This document shows positions 27,701 through 39,700 of a stretch of DNA of 64,000 nucleotides, in pieces. The notes beneath the pieces are model-generated. The model saw nothing but the letters and a program-made list of their open reading frames with translations, was not told the origin of the DNA and searched no databases. Position 1 is the stretch's first letter. Each line of letters opens with the position of its first letter. The position numbers and the translations under genes are program-made. The DNA comes from Ciona savignyi (lineage: Eukaryota; Chordata; Ascidiacea; Phlebobranchia; Cionidae): the NCBI GenBank assembly GCA_000149265.1, contig CH002614.1, positions 586,459 through 650,458 on the forward strand, in the 5' to 3' direction.

Positions 27701-30700
27701 CACACGAATGAATATAACACACACAACAACAATTGAACGTTTGTTTGCTTGTATTAAGTACACAAATATGCCAGTATTAATATCGTATTAAAATATAAGC
27801 GTCTCTTCGATTTGGTGCGACTGTGGTAAAGATCACTTCTGTAAACTTGAACCTCTTGATTAGAAATGCGTTCTTTACGACGATTTACTGACACAGCTAT
27901 ACCTTTAACGATACTCACCAACGGATTTGCATGTTTCTTTGAGCAAAATGTTTTTAATATCTTTGATGTCATCAAAGTTTTCAACAGAAAAGACGTGGTC
28001 ATTGGCAGGCACTGACGCGATGTCGTCCAACTCAGACCTGAAAATTGCCAATGTAGAAATCTCAATTTCAGTCCACCTCGGTTAGTGTATAACATATTTG
28101 AATTGCAGAGTTTAGTATGTTATTTATGCTATATGGAGCCAAGTCTCGGAGAATTGTCATGCTAAACGGTTGATTATAATATTTGATTTTTGTATCCTTG
28201 TGATGGTTTGTAAGGCCTTTGTTGAATAATTAATGTATGAGTCCTTGTACAAAAATAACAAGACACGAATCTCTAATTAAATTAGGATCGTTCATCCACA
28301 ACCGCAAAATCAGGGTGTTTTGGGGATTTTAATGCTGTAAAGACAGATTTGCAATCAGGTAACAAAAAGTTTAATTTAAATGAACAATCCAAGATATAAC
28401 TTGATACGATTAATATCCCAATGAACTTTTATTTTACTGGCCCAAACCGGTTCGTACAAAGGTGCGTTTACTGGATTTAGTTTCGAACCCATAATAGGCT
28501 TGTCACTAGAAACGTTTTCATGTGAACGGTATGTGTATCAGTCGTCTTCCCCATTCGGTCACACGACTGAAATCCAGATCTACCTGAGCGCAGCAGCGAC
28601 ACCAATCGAGAAAACTTCGACACCGATTTCTTTTAGTCTTCTCGCAGGTTCAGTCACGTCATCCAAGATAGATTCTCCATCGGTAATAATAATGGCCGTC
28701 TTCAATATTCCTGTACAAATAAATCCCATTAACACAACTAAGTGTAATTATTAATTTTAAATCCTTTATAAACTGGTAGGGAAGTTAGTGCCATTACGTA
28801 TGGTTGGCCTTTATGGATATATTTGTGCCCAACTCATGGATAGTGGCGTTACAGTTCATTCGGCTGCTGAAAACTGTCGAATATTTTGAATATTTTGATC
28901 GGTTTATTTGACACATTCCTTCATTTTAAGTGTCTCGTGATCGGGATTGCATTAATTTCGACTGCCGTGTAGTTGGTTATCTGTTTATTGTGGTGATGGA
29001 GAACTACAATGCCTAATTGGATTTATAAACCAGTGTGGTTTAGTCGGATTAGTAAATTTTGTATTGACTCTGTAGACTATCTCTGTTTCCATCACACTTT
29101 CAAGCAAGATGTAATTTGTTAAAGAATGTTAATCTAAGGTTCACGGTTAAGCTATCACTCGTCTATACGTAGTACACGCACGATTTCTCTAAAACTATAT
29201 ATTACTGTTTATACTTTTAACTGCATCATCTATTTATGTTCTATTTATAACCGCAGTTTAAAAGTCTTATAGTAATAATACCCCTAAATAAATACCTTTG
29301 CGAATTTCATACAGTACAAATACCCCTAAATAAATACCTTTGCGAATTTCATACAGTACAAATACCCCTAAATAAATACCTTTGCGAATTTCATACAGTA
29401 CAAATACCCCTAAATAAATACCTTTGCGAGTGCCGCTTTCTGCCGTAAACAGATTCTCTCGGATGTAATCTAAAGCTCCTCCGGTAGCGGTGTTACCTCC
29501 TTTGTACTTCACTTGGTTGATGGCACGTACCAAGTCGTCATTAGTGACGTGATCGTTCAAGTTAAACTCTGTCCTGCAATCGTTAGCATAACACTGCGTG
29601 TAAGTGGATATATGCTTTTAAAGAAGATTAAATGACCTAACTCCAATGATAAGAGATAGGATTAGCAAAGGATTAGCTGTCAGCCTAATGATTGCTATTT
29701 TTCGAATCGTTGAAAGACACTTTTTAAGCTTTATTGCATTTTACCAATGCACCTAGCATGTATAATGCAGTTTTTCCGAGATGAAAAAAATATACGATGT
29801 AATGTACTCAATGGGTAAGATATAAAATATTACTAATGGGTATCAGGTTTTTTATAAAAGAACAATTTGTAAATTATGGCGAATCTGAAAGCTGTAAATT
29901 TGAAGATTCGGACAAACACGCGATGAAACTCTGATAAAGTCATTTGCGATTGTATCCAAGAGTAGTTTGATAATTTTTATCCCACAGTATCTCTAAAAAG
30001 TGTTAATTAGTATGTGTATGGTGTCACATGGACATCAGATAACAGACTTAGAAGTAAACAGACAATCAAAATATTAAATGGATTTGTTAAAGTGACCTGT
30101 TTAGCCCAAAACCACGGTGGCAAGCGGCATACCTTCGAAGCTATTTTGACAGGGGGATTACAAGTTGGAAGAAACTCGAGTGTTTTTGTAGTTTCCGAGT
30201 TGAACGGGCCGTGTGATTATGGTTCGTCTTATGTATCGGTTTTACTTTTGTGTTTTTTCTATGCTCAGATGTTTTGTTCGCTTAAAATTGGCTTAAAGTA
30301 ATTGACTGACCGGGTTAAAATTGTAAGTAGACTGATTGAAAGATTTTTTTAGATATAATATGTCCATAAAGGTTTAATTTCGATGCCTTATTCGGTATTT
30401 GTTATTTTTATATGATTACGATGACCGATTTTACCGGCCTGGGTGAGCATGAAATAAAAGACGGATAAAAGGCGAAGTCACCCATTGTCAGCAATATTGC
30501 TTTCCACGCCAGCGATACAGGTGACGTCAGAAATAAATACGTCACCACCTATATTTTACCAATAAAACAAGTTTGCATGGGGTCTAAAAAGCTATATATT
30601 GATATAATAAAGATGTGGAAACACCTATATGTTGATGTGTTGAAAACTCCAAGGAAATTTCCCAGAAACGAAAGTAAATCGGCAGTCATTTTGTATCCGC

Positions 30701-33700
30701 CATATATCATGCTTGTTTAACACTAAGTTACATTTTTGTGAAAGTGAAATAAATGGGGATGTGCAGCAGCACACAGACCACTTTAAATATGTTGGTACAA
30801 CTATTCTGGCCGGGTCTCTGATGGGTAAAAGCTGTTTTGGTTTGTATGTTAATTATGAATTTATGAATTTTACACCATGGATATCACGTGTGGTTTAATA
30901 GTTAAGTACAAGGAACCACCAGCTCCTGCTTGCAGAAACAACACTATACACCAAAATTAAGAATTTTAATGTTTGAATGACTAACCGCAGGGGGGTCCTT
31001 ATGATTTTGTTTACACAAACAAATACTGCACATTCTATTATTTAGGTAAAAGTGGTCAGAGCGATTAACACGTGGTAGTTTAAATTATAAATCAGATACT
31101 AAATGAGCTATTGTTCCGTAAAAATGATTTATTTATTTTTATTTATCGGCAAAATAAATACGGTTGGCTTATCTTTAAATACATCACCAAGTTAATTTAA
31201 TCAACAGCCAACTAGTTATTTTTGTTGCTTCAGTGCAAACTTTCTCTTTGACCCAACATAGCTAAGTGGATTTAGTGTGCATAACGTTATATTTCTGTTT
31301 CTGTCATTCAAACACGCTCAGTTGGTAAAATTTCCAACATCTTTTAGCGAATGTAAAAATGGTACCTTGCGTCATCAGAATATTGCGCCAGGCCGACTAA
31401 AACATGGTGAAATCCGATGGTAAACGCGTCCACCAAACTGACAAGAAACTCCTGTACTTTTTTGAAGTTCTGCGGACCAACGCTCCAAGATCCGTCAATG
31501 AGTATTACAAGATCAGTCATTTGAGCCTTTTGGCAATCTTGTACAAATCCACCTAAAGATATTTTGAATTGTAAGTTGGCTTTCATGCCACACACATCGC
31601 TATATACTGCAAAAAAACAAGCATTTAAGATTCGATGCAAATCTTACCGTTTTCAGTCTCGGATACATGGTTTGGCGATAGATTACTCCCGGACGACGCA
31701 GCAGCATTGGAGGTAACATCTAGCTCATTCACACCGCCGCTAGAGGTGACAGATGAACCCGATTGAGTCACAATTCTCCGAGACGACGAAGATGAAGAGC
31801 TTGAAGAACCTCGATGACTAGTTGTCAGTACCACCCCTTGTCCAACTGTAGCAATGTCGGTTTCGTTGGTGCTTTCCACTAAAACTCTTTGGACATCGGA
31901 TTGATCAAAGTCTGTTGAAACAACAAGAGCTATGTAGTGTTCAAATCCTGATTAAAATAAATGAGTTATAGTAAATCCGCATTAATTGATTCAATGTTTA
32001 GAGAGAAAAGGTATCGGCATGTGCGCATTATTGGGTTTACCTTTACCCGCCGTTGTCCCTTTCAGAAAACAATTTATTAATTAAAATGATCGATGTCATA
32101 AAATTGCATAATAATATAAAACTGCGTTTGTATGTAAAATTTGGCAGCAACCAATCAACGTATCCTGATACCGGCGTATACAGCTCATGTGTATCATAAC
32201 AAACCGAACTTTTAAATATACATCGGGGGCCAAGAGAAAAACCGCAAAATTTTCCCAGTCGACCACAGTTTGACAGCGGGACCACTTGAACGGTAACTGG
32301 GTATNNNNNNNNNNNNNNNNNNNNNNNNNNNNNNNNNNNNNNNNNNNNNNNNNNNNNNNNNNNNNNNNNNNNNNNNNNNNNNNNNNNNNNNNNNNNNNNN
32401 NNNNNNNNNNNNNNNNNNNNNNNNNNNNNNNNNNNNNNNNNNNNNNNNNNNNNNNNNNNNNNNNNNNNNNNNNNNNNNNNNNNNNNNNNNNNNNNNNNNN
32501 NNNNNNNNNNNNNNNNNNNNNNNNNNNNNNNNNNNNNNNNNNNNNNNNNNNNNNNNNNNNNNNNNNNNNNNNNNNNNNNNNNNNNNNNNNNNNNNNNNNN
32601 NNNNNNNNNNNNNNNNNNNNNNNNNNNNNNNNNNNNNNNNNNNNNNNNNNNNNNNNNNNNNNNNNNNNNNNNNNNNNNNNNNNNNNNNNNNNNNNNNNNN
32701 NNNNNNNNNNNNNNNNNNNNNNNNNNNNNNNNNNNNNNNNNNNNNNNNNNNNNNNNNNNNNNNNNNNNNNNNNNNNNNNNNNNNNNNNNNNNNNNNNNNN
32801 NNNNNNNNNNNNNNNNNNNNNNNNNNNNNNNNNNNNNNNNNNNNNNNNNNNNNNNNNNNNNNAAGCCCGTTGAACCGTGAACGCGCGAAGAGGTCAATGT
32901 GAATAATGCTTCAATTGTTTCGACGAGACGAAGATGAAATACATTATCGTTCAACGCGCGCTGTCATTTTAAGCAAAATGCGGCGGCGTTTAAAAGGCGG
33001 TCGGTTCAGATTTCCTCATAAAAATATTGGCGACTAGCTTAAGAGCACTTTTGAGGGTGGTTTACGTACTTAAAATTCCTTCAATAAACTATTGAATAAT
33101 TTATAAAAAAAACTAAAATATTCATGCTTTGTATAGCCTATGAGTGTGAGCCAATATATGTATAAACGCAAAACTTATTTTAAAACACTTCCTGAATTAC
33201 AAAACGCTCAAATTACAAAGGATAGAGTTTATGAATGAATCAAGGGTACTCCCCGCAATAACTGACATAGATTGATGTAGTTGGATATTAGCGTAAGATA
33301 ATATGGCAGCTCCCTCGGGTTTCGCTACGGTGGCTTGCTAAACCGTGGTAACGTTTAAGCCCTGCTGACAACTTGACATGTACCATTAGTCAGGTAAGAG
33401 TGAGGGTGGGGTGTTGTTTATATTGACTAAATGAATTACCATTACTCATCATTATAAATCAGTCACATAATCGGTTTCATGCTTAAGCGCGGCGATTTTG
33501 GTCCGTAATAAAATAGAACCAATCAACTTTGAACGCAAATAACACTCGAATGACTAGTTTGCAACTATATCCAATATAACTAATTTAAATATAGTTAAAA
33601 AGTATAATGTTTATAATTTTTAACATGACTAGAGAAACGCTGACATTATCATGGAACGGGTGTTCTGTTTTTGTATAGCAATATAGGTTGAACACAAATA

Positions 33701-36700
33701 ACACTCAAATGACTAGTTGGGGACTATCCAGGGCAACTAATTTACACATACTTGAAAATGTTAATATTTATTATTATTAACATGTAAAGGGAAAAGCTGA
33801 CATTATTTTTATTTAACGGCTGTTTTCTTTTGCTTAGAATTAGAAACTTACCTTTTTTGTTTACCACATCAAATTCTAGTGGGATAAAGTGATGCAACCT
33901 TCTGTCTGGTGTGTGGCGGTGTATTTAATACACGTTATGCATCACATGATGCTTACTGATAGAGCAGGTAAAAGGGTGTAGTACATCTTAAGATTAAGTA
34001 CCTAATGAAGCGTGGGTCTGCACAAATCCGAGTATGGAGCCACTAGAACGACCCCCATTGAGTGACTTCAGTTGGACAGTATATCTGGTACCCGGTTTCA
34101 GTGCGGTCAGTCTCACGTGGGTGGTTCGCGGACGTAAGGTTGCTTCACTTGAATAATCTCCGCCTACTTCTCGTACCAGAATATGATTCGCTGTTATCCC
34201 ACTGTTAAAAGTATCATATTTTAAAAATATTTAGCAGTGGCAGCATTACTGGTTATTCACCGCTGGAATTGCATTAGTCATGTTTTATCAAGCAGTTATT
34301 ATTACCGTAATATTGTGTTGAAACGGCTCGTTTGTAAAACCTCAGATTATTATGTCCACAAACGGCCCGAACATAAACATAGGCTTCACAGCCGGCGAAT
34401 AGTATTTTCAATATAACTTACCTCTTTGGTGGTTGCCAGGTTACGCGAAAACCCGTTTCTTTAACTCTATCAAACACCAGGTTTCTCGGTCGAGGAACCG
34501 CTGAAAGATTCAGTTGTCTGTTATTACTTTGATTATGGGTATTATATGCACTTGCGGGTGTAGCTCAGAGCATGGAGACTTATCATGAAATCGTAAAAAA
34601 TTATTTTCTTAATGTGGGCAGCAGAGACATGACTGTGATTTTATCTCTAAAATAAACATAAGTCGTGTTGAGATTATTTAAAGAATCTTCACGAAACACG
34701 GGCAATTACAAGGGGTGGGAAGCTTTTACGCACAGCTAAACACTGTTTGCGTTCCGGTACATCTGCCGTAAAAGTTTGCCTAGTAATCGTGAAATTGTAC
34801 GGCATGGTAATTTAAATCAAAACAAAGAATGGAAATTGAAGCTTAGCGGTAATGTTGGCACATAATCCCATACTTAAGTATATACTTTGATGGAGGGTTT
34901 AGTGTAATCGTTAAAAAAATTCGGGGACCCTTCACAGCGTTTAATGATAATCCCCGTAACCGCGGAAAGGGCGGGGTATTTGGCGGAACAAAGCAGCGGA
35001 ATTACTTGCAAAGCCGTGCAACATGCTTTAAGCCACTTGCAGTTAAAAAAAAAAAAAAACTTAAAGCGGAAAATAAATATAAAGTACCGCAGGTCGTTTA
35101 TTGACAGAGTGTATAACTGTTAGTCGAAAAGTGGTCAAATTAAAACACGCCACAGACTGTTCGATTGTGTCTGTGGGCAAGACACGGTTGCACACATTGC
35201 AATGAACCCAACAGTTTAATGGGTTAAATATAAAATGGTCCCAGCGTATACCTTAAATATTCTACAATAGCTCTGTTAATACGAATGTGAACACGTGGTT
35301 ATCTAACGATTTCTCGTGTTAACGAAATCGCACTCGGCTGATAAAATTAACAAGTTACCCAGCATACAAATTATACAACCTGTGTTATTCAATTGATAAG
35401 CATCTACCAGTAGTGCCAGGTGAACACTCCTTAATTCACCGGGATACACCGCTTGAATTCGAATCTCCACACTTTTGTTTAGTGCTATTTGACTCAATGT
35501 CGCTTCCGCCAAATCGCCAACCACCCAGTTAACGACCGAACCGTTGTGAAAAGTAGAAGCGCCAGCTTTGGAGCCTCCAATGAGATTATCTTGGGATTTG
35601 CCAAACACGCGGTACGATATCTTGTATTTTAGCACTGGTTTGGCAGGCGGCACCCAATGCACTCGAAGTGAAGTGTTATCCCTGCTTAAAATAGTGACCT
35701 CCTGGGGGGCAGGCCGCCCCTTTCGCGCAACCCGGAAGAACTGTTTGTTTCGGTTTCCCAGTTTCCGCCTTCGCGATTTTCGACGGAATTTGCGATCTTT
35801 TGATCGGGTATTTTTCGGTTTGTTGTTGGTAGGAACTATTAAAGGCATTCGGCTGGATAATGTTGAATTTAGCTCCATGCTGTGCATCTGACTTATTGCC
35901 GTGGTTAAATTGCGGGTAATCGACGTCATTCCATTGCCACCACGAGCATCAACAGCAAGCTCTGAACAAATAAAGAAAAAAATGCGCATGCAGGATTTAC
36001 CATTCAATACATATAAAGCTTAGTTAATAGGCAAAAGTACAAGTAAAACATGCATTGTTTGAAACAATTTAAAAAAAAAGTTTTTAAGCGGTAACATGGT
36101 GGTTTAAGGATAATAGAGGAAAGTCAAGCAACATGCAACATCATTTGATTAAAAGCAATTTAACCTAATCAATCATTGTCCGTAATAAAAGTGATTCATG
36201 ACTGAATATACGTAGGACATTGTTTGGTCGTACACCCCAGGGACGTTCCACCCACTACGGAGACGCCGATATGATTGTTTATATCAGATTGTGGTGAGAA
36301 AACTAGACGAACGACTGATTTAACAGTTAAAAATAACAATACTGTACATTTTAGACATGGCCGTGGTCTTCTGAGCCCTTCTGGTTTCCTTAAAAACGAG
36401 ACGGTAGCGTCACATACTTTATCCAGAGATTTTTAATCTTAAGTCGTAAGATTCAGTTTATAAGAACCAAATCTGCGGGGACTGCAAATTCAGCTAATCT
36501 GTGCAAAAGTGACGCAAATGCCATTATCTGACCCATTAAGAACATTCTTGGGAGCTATTTCCGTCGTAATTACGTCAACCTGCCAGTAAAAGGAATTCAA
36601 CCCTATAAGCCGACGAATAGAAAAGGTCGCGGCCACATATCTGAACATCACATAACGGTGGTTTAGATACTTGTTGTCGTTTAATTTGATAAAAAAAACG

Positions 36701-39700
36701 AACAACCTAAATAGCGGAATCGTACACTACAATTAACCAAAAGTCGTGAATCCACCGTATATTTTTTCAAGTGATAAATATGAGTGAAGAAAAACACGGT
36801 GTGCTCTAACTTCGTTGATGAGGTGTACGAACTGGTATTTTAACTGTGACCCATTAATATTTCCCGACAGTGACTCCCAGGAGTAATTACAAGTCATTAC
36901 AACAAAACCACGCTGATAATGTAGATTTCAATAAGTGATTGGCTCCTGTGAGAGCAGCTGACAAATGCCGATCTAACAAGTATAAACGTCGATTACGATC
37001 TATTCTTTACATCAAAATTCCATCCATCAAATTTAAAGCGTAAAATTTCGACAAGAGACAAGATACGGGTTCGTGCGATTCCCACACAGATTAATAACGT
37101 CTACAACAAGAACTTACAAATATTTTTATTAAACGGCGAAGTTTGACAAATCCTCGCTTAAGTGGTAATTTTATTCCTAAGTTGTTGTATTGTAATTGTA
37201 TATATATGTCGATTAAACGCGATAGTTTAATGTTGTAAAGTATTTGTGACTTGACGAAATTCGTTTTGAGCGAGTTATAGGATAGACATCTGTCAACAAA
37301 ACGTGACTCCCGGCCGCCTGAACGTATCAAATGCTACACGCCATTGTTATGACCTATAACTAATATTAGGATATTTGTTTCCCATATATTCCTACCAAAT
37401 ACCAACGACTTCTGTATTATGAAGATACCATTGATGGATAATGCAAATCCAAACATTCCATCCGTTTTTCAGCAGTAAACGGTTTTACTCGGAACCTCTG
37501 CACGATGCGACTGTCGTATATTGCCATTTAAGGAGCGATTTGCTACTAAGGACAGGTTTCCTACGTCACGGGAGTTTAAAAATAAGTCGTGTTCGAAATT
37601 ACACTTCGCCCTTGCTTGCAACCCACGACACTAAGATTTTTGAAAATCTTTTTTGTTCAACAATGCTGGTTTTCGCTTGCATTCGTATGTCCCGTATGTC
37701 ATAAACTATGACGTAAGGAAATACCACCAAATAAGACGACCCAGGTTGGGGCTTTGTCGGGTTCGTTGGTTTCGGCTGTCGTACTATTGTCTTGGGCCAT
37801 GTGGGGTTAAAAACAAAAGGATAGAGCATTCAATATTGGTTTAAGCAGGTTACGTTTCACCGTAATGGTAAATAAACATCTTAAGGTAGAAGATTCCGAG
37901 GAAAAATGTGCTCAGGTTCAAGGGACGCGCCTCAGTATATTGATAGATATTACGTAATCATGGTATAATTTTGTCTGGTCATGCAAAGCAAAGTTTTCTG
38001 GGATAATATAAGCCTGAAGCGGCGTCTAGTTGGCCGCTGAGACCTGGTTACACGACATTTTGGCAGGTGTGTTGATGCGTTGTTATGACACCACTGGGTT
38101 ACATAGCACCGCAAGAGCCTTGCACCTAAGCCCACCCTGCCTACACACACCGCACATTGCCGCGCAGATTAAATTTTGAAACATCTGTGACGATGTTAAG
38201 AGAGAAGGTGTGGTTTAAATATTGAGCCCAAAATATGGTGGTCTTGTGATTAGCGAGCGGTCTCATATTTTTAGCCCTGGCCGATTGTACGAGAAACAAT
38301 GCTTTTCATTCAAAGTGAACAAGCGGGAAGTTACGTCAACAAATGGCTAAAAGTTGTTAAAACCACCAGCTTTGGTAATCCACTGTTGCGGTAGAATGTG
38401 GAGTGCTGTCGTATTTAATCTATTGCTGATCACGTCAGAACGGTTTGAAAGCGTGATTGGTCATTAGCATACCTGACAGGCCCCGGGAGAATCCATCCGT
38501 GTATAACGCAGTAACAAGCAAACCAAGGGAGGGTGTCTATCTGTTTTAAATCGGCCCCGATTTGGGCCTAATTGCATCCAGGTCCTTCGCCGCGGTGCGT
38601 GAGCGATTGTATCGTAGCGCTGTATTCAACCAACGCATTTTGCAATTTTCTGTCGATCGGTCTACCAGCTCAGGGTCGTTTTACTTTTGTGCATTTCGAT
38701 GCGTACGAGTAGCTTAAAACACATAAACTTTCACACAGGTATTCCCTGCTTCATTTAGGCGGCGTCGAGGATATAATCTGTGCACAGTGGTATCATAATG
38801 CTCAGTGCTGGTCTCGCGTTACCACTGTGCGATAAGGACCCGCTTTTATCTAAGTTATTTTCTCTCTTGTTTATTGACTGAGGTGGAAAATTTGCGCACG
38901 CGATCTTTATATAGTTTATTATAGTTGGATCAATTTAGCTATTATAGCGCTTACCAAAACGACCCATTCTTCCACATCACAGTCCCTATACCCGACATGG
39001 CCCTTATCGACATGGATAAATTGTAAATCGCGAAATCCATTCGTCGAAATGCAATCACTGCTTTTGCCAATTTTCGCGGCGTTGGTTACAACCTCTGACG
39101 TAGGCTGAGTAATTTAATGTCGTCACAATACACAGTGCGCTGTAGTGGCTTACAACCTATGGAACAGAGCGACCGAGCAAAGAATTTAATCGTCGTTCCA
39201 CTCAGGATCGGCAAAGCCACGAATTAAATTGTATACATTTTGAAATCAACCTTGAAAAACGCACATGACCGAGGCAAATAAGAACTAAAGTGATTAATGA
39301 CAAAGAAACCACTACACTGCTGCTTGAATATAGCGTTTGGTGATGAGAAAGTTATACCACAACGCTGCGATAAAGTTCCTAATTCGATGCGCCGACTTTT
39401 GGCCCCACAGACATAATTGGCGCGTCTCGCTGACCGCGGTTTAATGTACATGTTTTTTCGGTCCGTAAGGGAAACGCGAAACCTAACGACAGCATAGAAT
39501 AACAAATCTCCCACTTTTGACAATGTGCTAACGGAACACATAATTCTAAAGCATATACGTAGCGGATTTTGCGAGATTTTCAGTCTAGACACGACATCTC
39601 CACGCGATCTAAATACATACAGCTTCTAAAGCTTCAATAAATCCAACCGCAGTGAGTTTGGCTAAACAAAGCCACCCACTAACTTGAGAACAGCAACGAC

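Noticed and set aside
32043..32954. 303-codon minus-strand frame across the N run
   Set aside because: The middle is unknown sequence; only the piece 32243-32304 is supported as an exon.
34555..34600. GGGTGTAGCTCAGAGCATGG, like the 5' part of a tRNA
   Set aside because: No B box or acceptor-stem partner follows within tRNA distance.
39224..39592. 122-codon minus-strand frame in intron 1
   Set aside because: No domain or plausible signals; frame length is not surprising for the region.
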